DNA of 6,130 nucleotides from Rickettsiales bacterium (GTDB lineage: Bacteria > Pseudomonadota > Alphaproteobacteria > Rickettsiales > UBA1997). The stretch covers positions 1-6,130 of the forward strand of contig CANNMN010000083.1 in assembly GCA_947505885.1 (NCBI GenBank), in the 5' to 3' direction. The notes under the pieces are model-generated. The model had not been told where the DNA came from. It saw only the letters and a program-made list of their open reading frames with translations, and did not search any database. Positions 1 through 6,130 of this stretch are shown here, in pieces. Position 1 is the stretch's first letter. Every line of letters begins with the position of its first letter. A program made the position numbers and the translations under genes.

Positions 1-1809
1 CTGATCAACATCATTGCCTTTGAAAAGCGCGACGTAGTAAGCAAGAAGCTGGGTTGAAACCACTGGAAGTAAGGCTTCTTGGATGATTCCGGAAATTTCA
101 GGAATGACCAATTTTTCCTTCGCCATTTTGCCGAATTGTTCGATTCCTAAGCGGTCGCTGACAAAAATAATTTTACCGCCGCGCGCATTTACTTCTTCTG
201 CGTTTGAAACTGTTTTTTCGAATAAATTATTCCCCGAATTTCCCTTGGGCGCGAGCACAATTACTGGCATTTTTTTGTCGATTAGCGCGATTGTTCCGTG
301 CTTTAATTCTCCCGCCGCGATGCCTTGCGCGTCGATGTAGGAAAGCTCGCGCATCTTAAGTGCAGCCTCGAAAGCTGTAACCTGTGAAATGCCACGGCCG
401 ATGTAAAGCATGTGTCTTGCACTGGTTAAACCCTTCGCAACTTTTTTAATATTCCTGATGTTTGCTTGCGCGAGAAGTTCACTAATTTTTGCTCCAGAAT
501 CGGCAAGATCTTGCAGTAATTTTAATTTTTGTTTTGGCGAAACTTTGCCACGTAAAAACCCCAAATGAATTGCCAGTAAAGACAAAACAGAAATTTGCGC
601 AGTGTAGGCTTTTGTTGAAGCCACGCCAATTTCTGGACCAGCAACAGTGCGAATCACTGCATCGGAAAGTTGCGCCATTGAACTATGCGCAACATTCACA
701 ACCGACAAAATTTTCTGCTTATTTGCTTTCGCAAATTTTAGCGCCGCCAGTGTGTCTGCGGTTTCGCCTGATTGCGAAATGAAAATCATCAAGTTGTCTT
801 TGCGGAATGGATGGGCGCGGTATCTGAATTCAGAGGCAATGTCGACCTCAACTTCCAAACCAGAAATTTCTTCAATTAAATATTTTGCCGCAAGGCCGGA
901 ATAGTAAGAAGTGCCGCAAGCGACGATTGTGATTTTGTTAATCTCGGCCAAGTCGAAAGAAAAATTCGGCAAGTAAATTTCGCCTTTGCTAAGGCCAACG
1001 TAAGTCTGAATTGTCTCTTCTAAAACACGCGGCTGCTCGTGAATTTCTTTGAGCATGAAATGCGAATAACCATCTTTTGAAACCTTATTATTTTCTGACT
1101 CCATAAGTTTCGACTCTCTTACAACTTCACGTCCAGAAGAGTTAAAAATTTCAATTGAATCAGCAGAAACTAGTGCGATCTCTTCATCTTCCATAACCAT
1201 GATTTCATTGGTTTGAGAGGCTATAGCATAGTAATCAGAAGCAATGTAATTTTCGTTTTTTCCTAATCCCAAAACAATCGGCGAACCGCGTTTGGCAACG
1301 GCAATTACATTTGCATCTTCGCGAAACATTACGGCGAGGGCAAAAGTTCCGTGAATTTCTTTTACTGCCGCAAGCAAAGATTTTTTAATGTCGCCGGTTT
1401 TGGCAAAATAATATTCAATTAAATGTGGCACCACTTCGCTGTCAGTTTCGCTCAAAAATTTTACACCAGATTTCTTCAATTTTTCACGCAGCTCTTGGTA
1501 ATTCTCAATGATTCCATTGTGAACTAAACACACTTTCAACGAAGCATGCGGATGTGCATTCTGCTTGCTTGGACGGCCATGAGTTGCCCAACGCGTGTGA
1601 CCAATTCCAATCGTCGATTGTAGCTTTTCTTTCTTCAGCGCCGCTTCGAGACGGGCGATTTTTCCTTCTTCTTTTACGGTCTTAAATTTTCCATCTACAA
1701 TCACGGCAATTCCCGCTGAATCATAGCCGCGATATTCAAGTTTTTTTAAGCCATCAAGAATTATTGCGGTAGAATTTTTGCTACCGACAACTCCAACTAT
1801 TCCGCACAT
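1..1809 (-). CDS. glmS: Glutamine--fructose-6-phosphate aminotransferase (isomerizing), 3' end cut by window edge
   Basis: Cytoplasmic enzyme that converts fructose-6-phosphate and glutamine to glucosamine-6-phosphate and glutamate, the first committed step to UDP-GlcNAc. The minus strand reads 603 codons without a stop from ATG at 1809. The N-terminus MCGIVG gives the nucleophilic Cys2, exposed after Met removal. The class II glutaminase domain (about 1-240) carries YRGYDSAG (26-33), HTRWATHG (71-78), HNG (97-99, oxyanion hole) and SETDSEV (120-126). Two SIS sugar-isomerase domains follow: ACGTSYYSG (297-305), SQSGETADT (345-353) and GPEIGVASTKAYT (391-403), then MRELSYI (486-492, with the conserved Glu) and GELKHG (500-505, with the ring-opening His). 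The last visible residues, DVDQ, match the point where GlmS proteins normally continue about 11 residues (PRNLAKSVTVE in E. coli), so only the C-tail, including its active-site Lys, is outside. The expected full length of about 614 residues is normal. The gene is divergent from amiC. The identity is very secure. Confidence 0.97.
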   Translation of the reverse strand, partial: MCGIVGVVGSKNSTAIILDGLKKLEYRGYDSAGIAVIVDGKFKTVKEEGKIARLEAALKKEKLQSTIGIGHTRWATHGRPSKQNAHPHASLKVCLVHNGIIENYQELREKLKKSGVKFLSETDSEVVPHLIEYYFAKTGDIKKSLLAAVKEIHGTFALAVMFREDANVIAVAKRGSPIVLGLGKNENYIASDYYAIASQTNEIMVMEDEEIALVSADSIEIFNSSGREVVRESKLMESENNKVSKDGYSHFMLKEIHEQPRVLEETIQTYVGLSKGEIYLPNFSFDLAEINKITIVACGTSYYSGLAAKYLIEEISGLEVEVDIASEFRYRAHPFRKDNLMIFISQSGETADTLAALKFAKANKQKILSVVNVAHSSMAQLSDAVIRTVAGPEIGVASTKAYTAQISVLSLLAIHLGFLRGKVSPKQKLKLLQDLADSGAKISELLAQANIRNIKKVAKGLTSARHMLYIGRGISQVTAFEAALKMRELSYIDAQGIAAGELKHGTIALIDKKMPVIVLAPKGNSGNNLFEKTVSNAEEVNARGGKIIFVSDRLGIEQFGKMAKEKLVIPEISGIIQEALLPVVSTQLLAYYVALFKGNDVDQ

Positions 1810-1869
1810 TACTTAGAAATTTTAAGTTGATGAAAGCTCGGCAGAGTAGGCGCGAAGGAAGGGAAGTAA

Positions 1870-1898
1870 ATTGTAATCTTTTGTAAATATTGCGTCTA
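1870..1898 (-). promoter_or_regulatory. Possible sigma70-type promoter for glmS
   Basis: On the minus strand a -35-like TAGACG (1893-1898, 4 of 6 consensus bases) and a -10-like TACAAT (1870-1875, 5 of 6) are separated by 17 bp. Transcription would start near 1863 and give a leader of roughly 54 nt, too short for a glmS ribozyme. The -35 box touches one copy of the 14-bp direct repeat. This was spotted by eye in AT-rich DNA, where chance matches are common. Confidence 0.3.
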
Positions 1899-1928
1899 AA
1901 TATTTGCTCAATTCTTGTAAAAATTGCG
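1881..1928. repeat. 14-bp near-perfect direct repeat, possible operator pair
   Basis: TTGTAAATATTGCG (1881-1894) and TTGTAAAAATTGCG (1915-1928) match at 13 of 14 positions and start 34 bp apart, about three helical turns. They lie on the glmS side of the divergent region and one copy overlaps the candidate glmS -35 box. A pair of regulator-binding sites is one reading. Chance similarity in AT-rich DNA is the alternative, although both copies share the GC-containing end TTGCG. Confidence 0.4.
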
Positions 1929-2109
1929 CCAGCTTAGTTCGATATTTTTTCTAACACCTTACTCTTTATAACTGCACAGGCCTGGATGACGCGAGAAATT
2001 TAGCTGATTTCAATAAATCCAAAATCACCTAAGCTAGCCCAAAAAAGTTGCACTCAAAACTTCTGAAAAATAAAAAAAGACTTTCTTCTCTCTTTCAAAA
2101 TTTAAATTA

Positions 2110-2985
2110 ATGAAAACCAGCTTCTTTGTTGCTCTTGCGCTGTGTTTTTTCTCGTCGGCAGTTTTTGCCAAATCGTCAAATTTGGATAATTTTATTTCTG
2201 CAAAGGTTGAAGAATTCGACGTTCAGACCACGAAAGTAGCTAATCCAGACGGCACATCGAAATATGTCGTTAAAAAAATTCCGAAAAAAAATGCACGAAT
2301 TCCTACGATTGTAATTGATGCTGGGCATGGTGGAAAAGACCCAGGCACAATCGGAAATTTCGCCCGCACCAAAGAGAAAAACCTTACCCTCGCCTACGCC
2401 AAGGAACTCGGCAAACAACTTGTAAACACCAAGCGTTACAAAGTTTATTTAACTCGCGACGAAGATGTTTTTTTACCACTAAAAACCCGCGTCGAAAAAG
2501 CGCGCAAAAGAAAAGCAGATCTTTTTATTTCGATTCACGTCAATGCGATTGACGACAAATCCGTTTCAGGATTTTCGATTTACACTCTCTCCGAAACCTC
2601 TTCCGACAAACAGGCCGAATTACTTGCTCAGAAAGAAAATCGTGCCGACATTATTGATGGTGTAAATTTTGATGGAGCCAGTCGCGACATAATGAAAACG
2701 CTGATTGATTTGTCGCAGCGCGAATCTAAAAATAACTCATCTAATTTTGCTAATATCGCCATTCGCGGCATCAAAAATTCTGAAATTAAAATTCTTCAAA
2801 ATACTCACCGCTTCGCTGGCTTTGCCGTTTTAACCGCGCCTGACATGGCCTCAACTTTAATCGAGCTCGGTTACCTCTCTAATAAGCAGGAAGAAAAATT
2901 GCTCAACTCGCTTAGCTACAAACGCAAGATTACACAAAGTTTAGTGAAGGCGATCGACGAATATTTTAAACAGACAAAAACGTAA
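2110..2985 (+). CDS. amiC: Secreted N-acetylmuramoyl-L-alanine amidase (Amidase_3, AmiC-like), no AMIN domain
   Basis: Periplasmic zinc amidase that cuts the bond between MurNAc and L-Ala of the stem peptide, used in daughter-cell separation. Its 291 residues begin with a Sec signal peptide (basic MK, hydrophobic 5-19, likely cleavage VFA|K after residue 20). After a short linker (21-63) comes the Amidase_3 domain: VIDAGHGGKDPG (68-79, zinc ligand His73), Glu89 (zinc ligand), FISIHVNA (139-146, zinc ligand His143) and LIELGYLSN (250-258, catalytic Glu252). The insertion at about 175-215, with ENRADIIDGV and LIDLSQRES, resembles the regulatory helix that blocks the active site in AmiA/B/C enzymes until a LytM-type activator (EnvC/NlpD class) binds. 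The N-terminal AMIN domain of typical proteobacterial AmiC is absent, so the protein is shorter than most. The start was chosen because it places the signal peptide at the N-terminus; no Shine-Dalgarno is visible. Its TAA overlaps the mrcA ATG. The family is certain; the AmiC assignment is by similarity and context. Confidence 0.93.
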   Translation: MKTSFFVALALCFFSSAVFAKSSNLDNFISAKVEEFDVQTTKVANPDGTSKYVVKKIPKKNARIPTIVIDAGHGGKDPGTIGNFARTKEKNLTLAYAKELGKQLVNTKRYKVYLTRDEDVFLPLKTRVEKARKRKADLFISIHVNAIDDKSVSGFSIYTLSETSSDKQAELLAQKENRADIIDGVNFDGASRDIMKTLIDLSQRESKNNSSNFANIAIRGIKNSEIKILQNTHRFAGFAVLTAPDMASTLIELGYLSNKQEEKLLNSLSYKRKITQSLVKAIDEYFKQTKT

Positions 2986-5378
2986 TGAAAAAGCTTCCTC
3001 TCTTCTTCGCAATCGGATCTTTCTTAGTCGTAACCACCGTCATTCTTGGCTTCGTTACTTTCAAACATTTCAGCGCAAATTTGCCCGATTACGAACAGCT
3101 AAAAAATTACAACCCAATGATCACCTCGCGCCTTTACGCTGCTGACGGCGGGCTGATCAGCGAGTTCTCAAAAGAAAAGAGAATTTTCGTGCCGATCAAC
3201 AATATTCCAAAAAATTTAATTAATGCCTTTCTCGCCGCTGAAGACGCAAATTTTTACAAACATTCCGGCATCGATCCGACCGCAATTTTTCGCGCTTCAA
3301 TCAGAAATTTTTTCACCGTATTAAGTGGGCAAGGCACAGTTGGAGGGGCTTCAACGATTACACAGCAAGTTGTAAAAAACTTTTTACTCACCCGCGAAAG
3401 AACTTTTGAACGTAAAATTAAAGAAGCGATTTTGGCCTTTCGCATTACTCAAACTTTAACCAAAAACGAAGTTTTAGAACTCTATTTAAACCAAATATAC
3501 CTTGGCTCTGGAGCTTATGGCGTTGCTGCAGCTGCTCAAGTTTATTTCGACAAATCAATCGATGAATTAAGTCTCGAAGAAGAAGCTTTACTCGCAACTT
3601 TACCAAAAGCGCCGTCGAAACTTGACCCCCGTAAAAATCTTGAAAGAGCAAAAGAACGTCGCAATTGGGTGATTGAGCGCATGCTGGCAGAAGGCTTTAT
3701 TACCGAGAAAGATTCAATTCCGGCAATGGAGACAAAAATTGTCCTGAAAGATCCAGAACATGGCGAAGCAATCAAAGCCAGCTTCTTTTCTGACTCGGTA
3801 AAAAAAGAATTGAGTGCTCTTTACGGCTCAGACGGCGTCTTCGAAAATGGCTACGTAATTCGTACGACACTAAATCCAAAAATTCAGAATCTTGCGGTAA
3901 AAAGTCTTGAGGCTGGCATTGAAGAATACGACCGCAAACACGGCTACCGCGGAGCTTTGGGCAAGATTGATGTAACTGACAAATGGCACGACACCCTTGC
4001 AGCATTCGATGTTAAAAAACTTTACAAAGACACTTGGGAAAAAGCGGTCGTGCTTTCAATCAACAAAGATATTGCAGCAATTGGTACAGAAAATAGCGAG
4101 CTCGGATCCATTGAATTCGCCTCGCTAAAATGGACACAAAAATATTTGAGCATTGATTCAAAAGGCCCGGCGCCGAAAAAAATCTCCGATGTGCTCAATC
4201 CTGGCGACGTAGTTTTTGTTGAAAAAACTGCACGAGAAGGAGTTTTCGCTCTTAAACAATTACCTGAAGTAAATGGCGGCTTCATCGCTCTCGACCCTCA
4301 TACCGGAAGGGTTCTTGCCATGAGTGGCGGTTACGTTGACGCACCAAATCAATTTAATCGCGCGACACAGGCAATGCGTCAGCCCGGTTCAACGATGAAA
4401 ACTTTCGGCTACATTGCCGCACTTGAAAATGGAATGACGCCAGCAACGGTAATAATGGACGAAGAAATCACTCTTAACCAAGGTGGCGACTTACCACCTT
4501 ATTTACCGTCTAATTACTCTGGAGAATTTTACGGACCAACTACTCTACGTACAGGTCTGGAGCAGTCTCGCAACGTTACCGCGGTGCGCATGGCTGACCA
4601 AGTTGGTCTCGCAAAAGTTGTCGAAGTCGTAAAGAAATTTGGTGTGAATGATCATCCAAAAGAAATCTATTCTCTCGTCTTGGGCTCAACAGAGACAACA
4701 GTTCTTCGTCTTGCCACCGCTTACGCAATGATGGTTAATGGCGGTAAAAAAATTACGCCTTCAATGATTGAAAAAATTCAGGATCGATCCGGAAAAACAA
4801 TTTACCGCCGCGATCAGCGAGCTTGCGAAAAATGCGTGAATAGCGATGAGATCCCATTCCTCTCAGAATTTAGCGAAGAAATTACCGACTCTGCCACCGC
4901 CTACCAAATTACCTACATGCTGCAAGGCGTTGTCGATCGCGGCACCGCAGCACGCGCACGTGGAATCGGTAAAATTGTCGGCGGTAAAACTGGAACAACG
5001 AACAGCTCTTACGATTCTTGGTTCGTAGGCTTCTCGCCTAACTTAGTCGCCGCAGTTTACGTTGGATTCGACAATCCAAAATCTCTCGGCGCTGAAGAAA
5101 CCGGGGCCTCAATCGCTTTGCCAATCTTTATTAATTTCATGAAAGAAGCCCTGAAGGAAAAATCTTCAACGCCTTTCCATGTGCCAAGTAGCGTGAAGTT
5201 TGTGAAGGTCGATCGCACGACCGGAAAATATCCAACGCCAACGACTCCGAAAGAACATGTTTTCTTCGAAGCATTAAAGCTCACTGACACGATTGATGAG
5301 TCTGTAGATTCTCCGTCTGGCGACGGAAATGGGTTTAGCGAAACGCCTGCAGATTCTGATCCGACGGGGATTTATTAA
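2985..5378 (+). CDS. mrcA: Penicillin-binding protein 1A, bifunctional glycosyltransferase/transpeptidase
   Basis: Class A PBP anchored in the inner membrane, with its catalytic domains in the periplasm. It polymerises lipid II and crosslinks the glycan strands. The 797 residues start with a membrane anchor (about 5-26). The GT51 domain follows: AAEDANFYKHSGID (84-97, catalytic Glu86), GASTITQQ (121-128), RKIKE (143-147) and ELYLNQIYLGSGAYG (165-179). A linker/OB-like segment (about 310-425, KHGYRGALGKIDV near 318) precedes the transpeptidase domain, with SxxK as STMK (469-472, acyl-ester Ser469), SRN (528-530) and KTGT (668-671). All key residues are intact. A CxxC pair (Cys613, Cys616) precedes the KTG motif, as seen in alphaproteobacterial PBP1A proteins. 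The C-terminal tail (about 770-797) is acidic, Ser/Gly/Pro-rich and probably disordered. ATG overlaps the amidase stop (TAATG), implying translational coupling and one operon. The length is typical of the family. Confidence 0.96.
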   Translation: MKKLPLFFAIGSFLVVTTVILGFVTFKHFSANLPDYEQLKNYNPMITSRLYAADGGLISEFSKEKRIFVPINNIPKNLINAFLAAEDANFYKHSGIDPTAIFRASIRNFFTVLSGQGTVGGASTITQQVVKNFLLTRERTFERKIKEAILAFRITQTLTKNEVLELYLNQIYLGSGAYGVAAAAQVYFDKSIDELSLEEEALLATLPKAPSKLDPRKNLERAKERRNWVIERMLAEGFITEKDSIPAMETKIVLKDPEHGEAIKASFFSDSVKKELSALYGSDGVFENGYVIRTTLNPKIQNLAVKSLEAGIEEYDRKHGYRGALGKIDVTDKWHDTLAAFDVKKLYKDTWEKAVVLSINKDIAAIGTENSELGSIEFASLKWTQKYLSIDSKGPAPKKISDVLNPGDVVFVEKTAREGVFALKQLPEVNGGFIALDPHTGRVLAMSGGYVDAPNQFNRATQAMRQPGSTMKTFGYIAALENGMTPATVIMDEEITLNQGGDLPPYLPSNYSGEFYGPTTLRTGLEQSRNVTAVRMADQVGLAKVVEVVKKFGVNDHPKEIYSLVLGSTETTVLRLATAYAMMVNGGKKITPSMIEKIQDRSGKTIYRRDQRACEKCVNSDEIPFLSEFSEEITDSATAYQITYMLQGVVDRGTAARARGIGKIVGGKTGTTNSSYDSWFVGFSPNLVAAVYVGFDNPKSLGAEETGASIALPIFINFMKEALKEKSSTPFHVPSSVKFVKVDRTTGKYPTPTTPKEHVFFEALKLTDTIDESVDSPSGDGNGFSETPADSDPTGIY

Positions 5379-5444
5379 AAAAATACTAAGTGCGTTTTCA
5401 ATAAAACAACCCTTCCAGAAAGCCTAAAGTAATTACCTGATTCA

Positions 5445-5687
5445 ATGTCCGAAATTCTCTCTTTTTTTCTCGTAATCGCCATCATCCTAATCTCCATCCG
5501 CTTTTTCATCGCGCAAAATTCTTACGAAAAAATTCTCAGCTTTTACTTCATTTTCACCAATTTGATTTTGCTGATTCTGATTAGCTCAGTCACCAATTTC
5601 GATTCGATTCTCGACATTATTATCCTGCTCTTCCTGCTCAAATTAATGGCGGTGCTATTTCTGCTTTTTAATCGCAAAAAAATTTAA
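5445..5687 (+). CDS. mrpF: Small three-helix membrane protein, probable MrpF/MnhF-type cation/proton antiporter subunit F
   Basis: An 80-residue, very hydrophobic protein with three predicted membrane helices (about 4-22, 30-50 and 55-76) and a basic C-terminus (NRKKI). The pattern fits the F subunit of multisubunit Na+/H+ antiporters (Mrp/Mnh/Pha): Arg19 at the end of helix 1, then SYEKI (26-30) where the family has PS-x-DRV, and an Asp57 at the start of helix 3 where the family has LDVALVLALL. Mrp complexes exchange Na+ or K+ for protons across the inner membrane and normally need MrpA-G, usually encoded side by side. No other subunit is in this window. It lies 66 bp after mrcA and could be read through from it. 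There is no Shine-Dalgarno. The function rests on a short pattern match by eye; an unrelated small membrane protein remains possible, though the reading frame itself looks real. Confidence 0.6.
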   Translation: MSEILSFFLVIAIILISIRFFIAQNSYEKILSFYFIFTNLILLILISSVTNFDSILDIIILLFLLKLMAVLFLLFNRKKI

Positions 5688-5705
5688 TTTAGACTCGCGC
5701 TTAAG

Positions 5706-5736
5706 CAGCCTCTGAAAAAGTTATGGTTTTAGGCTG
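5706..5736. repeat. Inverted repeat, possible weak hairpin
   Basis: CAGCCT (5706-5711) and AGGCTG (5731-5736) are perfect inverted copies 19 nt apart. Inside them an A-run (5715-5719) can pair with TTTT (5727-5730), leaving a CTG bulge and a loop of about 7 nt. It sits just after the mrpF-like stop in the convergent spacer, a sensible place for a terminator. No U-tract follows on either strand, so a Rho-independent terminator is not supported. Confidence 0.3.
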
Positions 5737-5798
5737 ATTGCAAAATCTTGTACTTCTTGAATAGTTGGCACTGATCTACTTTTAGTTTTTTTCTTGGT

Positions 5799-5818
5799 AA
5801 GATTGAGAAGTTAATCTT
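5799..5818. repeat. Short inverted repeat
   Basis: AAGATT (5799-5804) and AATCTT (5813-5818) form a perfect 6-bp stem with an 8-nt loop, 33 bp downstream of the stop of the leftward edge gene. The stem is AT-rich and no U-tract follows on the minus strand (the sequence is A-rich there), so a role as a terminator is doubtful. Confidence 0.25.
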
Positions 5819-5851
5819 CCGTAAATTGTTAGATCAATTCTTCAGTCGAGA

Positions 5852-6130
5852 TTACTTACGGGTAAGGGGATCTTTATTTTGTAATGGTTGTGCAGAGGTT
5901 GTTGTGGTGAACATTGAGGTTTTGGGAAAAATGCTGGAGAGCGAATCACAAACTCGCCCCGCAAATGTTCTTCTTCTTGTTGTTGCACCTACTCTTGGCT
6001 GCTCCGCTGCGGCACCTCCATCTCCTTGATGGGAAGATGGTCTTTCTTCTGATGATCTCGAATCTTCATAATCAGATTTATAGCTTCTTTCTTCATTTTC
6101 TTCACTTGCGATGACTTCTGTTGGAGAAGC
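5852..6130 (-). CDS. C-terminal part of an unrecognised hydrophilic protein (5' end beyond right edge)
   Basis: The minus-strand frame entering at 6130 is open for 92 codons and ends with TAA at 5852-5854; no start is visible, so the N-terminus lies outside. I do not recognise a family. The visible tail falls into parts: an acidic, Ser-rich stretch (visible residues about 5-35, with EENEERSYKSD and SRSSEER), a Gly/Ala patch (GDGGAAAEQP, 36-45), a basic TTRRR cluster (50-55), and a Thr/Ser-rich end closing in DPLTRK. It is almost certainly intrinsically disordered and has no membrane segment. Seven of its nine Arg codons are AGA, while glmS in the same window uses CGT or CGC for 17 of 21, so codon use differs from the housekeeping genes. 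The overlapping plus-strand frames (5826-6029 and 5914-6114) look like antisense shadows. The uninterrupted run to the edge and the protein-like composition support a real gene; chance openness cannot be excluded. Confidence 0.5.
   Translation of the reverse strand, partial: ASPTEVIASEENEERSYKSDYEDSRSSEERPSSHQGDGGAAAEQPRVGATTRRRTFAGRVCDSLSSIFPKTSMFTTTTSAQPLQNKDPLTRK

Larger units (their letters stand above)
1810..2109. other. Divergent intergenic region between glmS and amiC
   Basis: This 300-bp, AT-rich, non-coding stretch must hold the promoters of both divergent units. It contains the candidate glmS promoter and the direct repeat listed separately. For the rightward unit no strong promoter is evident. 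TATAAC at 1967-1972 is a good -10 match but has no good -35 box. TTGCAC (2048-2053) with TAAAAA (2071-2076) has the right 17-bp spacing but weak boxes. No tRNA, riboswitch or credible small gene was recognised. Confidence 0.6.
5688..5851. other. Convergent intergenic spacer
   Basis: This 164-bp spacer lies between the rightward mrpF-like gene and the leftward edge gene, where terminators for both would be expected. It holds the 8-bp palindrome GCTTAAGC (5699-5706, starting one base before the hairpin below) and two weak inverted repeats, listed separately. There is a T-run on the plus strand (5786-5792), but no GC-rich stem sits directly upstream of it, so no intrinsic terminator can be called. 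No gene or RNA was recognised here. Confidence 0.5.

Noticed and set aside
83..904. Three plus-strand open frames (83-340, 489-782, 647-904)
   Set aside because: They lie antisense to glmS, whose minus-strand frame is unbroken and carries all family motifs; their translations look like no protein.
1810..1863. glmS ribozyme/riboswitch in the glmS leader
   Set aside because: The likely leader is about 54 nt, too short for the glmS ribozyme; that element is typical of Gram-positive bacteria, and no matching fold was seen.
1830..1886. Very short plus-strand frame (18 codons, basic product) in the divergent intergenic region
   Set aside because: Too short to support, no ribosome site, and it runs through the candidate glmS promoter and into the direct repeat; chance is the simpler explanation.
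2176..5290. Minus-strand frames inside amiC and mrcA (for example 2176-2418, 3254-3445, 3445-3651, 3542-3775, 3772-4005, 4022-4285, 5057-5290) and the plus-strand frame 4846-5028
   Set aside because: All are shadows of two strongly supported genes; none has a recognisable motif or a start signal.
5394..5407. GTTTT/AAAAC inverted repeat after mrcA as a terminator
   Set aside because: The stem is only 5 bp, almost all A-T, with no U-tract after it; it is unlikely to stop transcription before the mrpF-like gene.
5826..6114. Plus-strand frames 5826-6029 and 5914-6114 as genes
   Set aside because: They overlap the longer minus-strand edge frame. The second is a Leu/His/Phe-rich run, as expected from the antisense of Glu/Lys/Arg/Ser codons. 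Neither resembles a known protein, though neither can be formally excluded.

Overview
The window looks like chromosomal DNA from a moderately AT-rich Gram-negative bacterium. Three things point to the Alphaproteobacteria, perhaps a host-associated or otherwise streamlined lineage such as a Rickettsiales/Holosporales relative. These are the amiC-mrcA gene pair, a class A PBP with a CxxC pair in its transpeptidase domain, and a nearby MrpF/MnhF-like small membrane protein. This placement is inferred from gene order and protein features, not from a database search. None of the four readable gene starts has a convincing Shine-Dalgarno sequence.

Layout: positions 1-1809 (minus strand) hold glmS, complete except for about the last 11 codons, which lie beyond the left edge. 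A 300-bp divergent intergenic region (1810-2109) holds a 14-bp near-perfect direct repeat and a possible glmS promoter. On the plus strand follow a short secreted N-acetylmuramoyl-L-alanine amidase (amiC-like, 2110-2985), a bifunctional penicillin-binding protein 1A (mrcA, 2985-5378, start overlapping the amidase stop by one base) and, after a 66-bp gap, an 80-residue three-helix membrane protein resembling MrpF/MnhF (5445-5687). A 164-bp convergent spacer (5688-5851) with weak inverted repeats precedes a minus-strand reading frame. That frame is open from the right edge to a stop at 5852 and encodes the hydrophilic, Ser/Glu/Arg-rich C-terminus of an unrecognised protein.

How the genes fit together: GlmS makes glucosamine-6-phosphate, the committed precursor of UDP-GlcNAc for peptidoglycan and lipopolysaccharide. 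PBP1A polymerises and crosslinks the glycan in the periplasm, and the amidase cleaves stem peptides from the glycan during septum splitting. The window is therefore a small cell-wall synthesis and remodelling neighbourhood. No mobile element, CRISPR array, tRNA, rRNA or phage gene was seen. Most of the window is ordinary housekeeping sequence; the least explained part is the right-hand edge.
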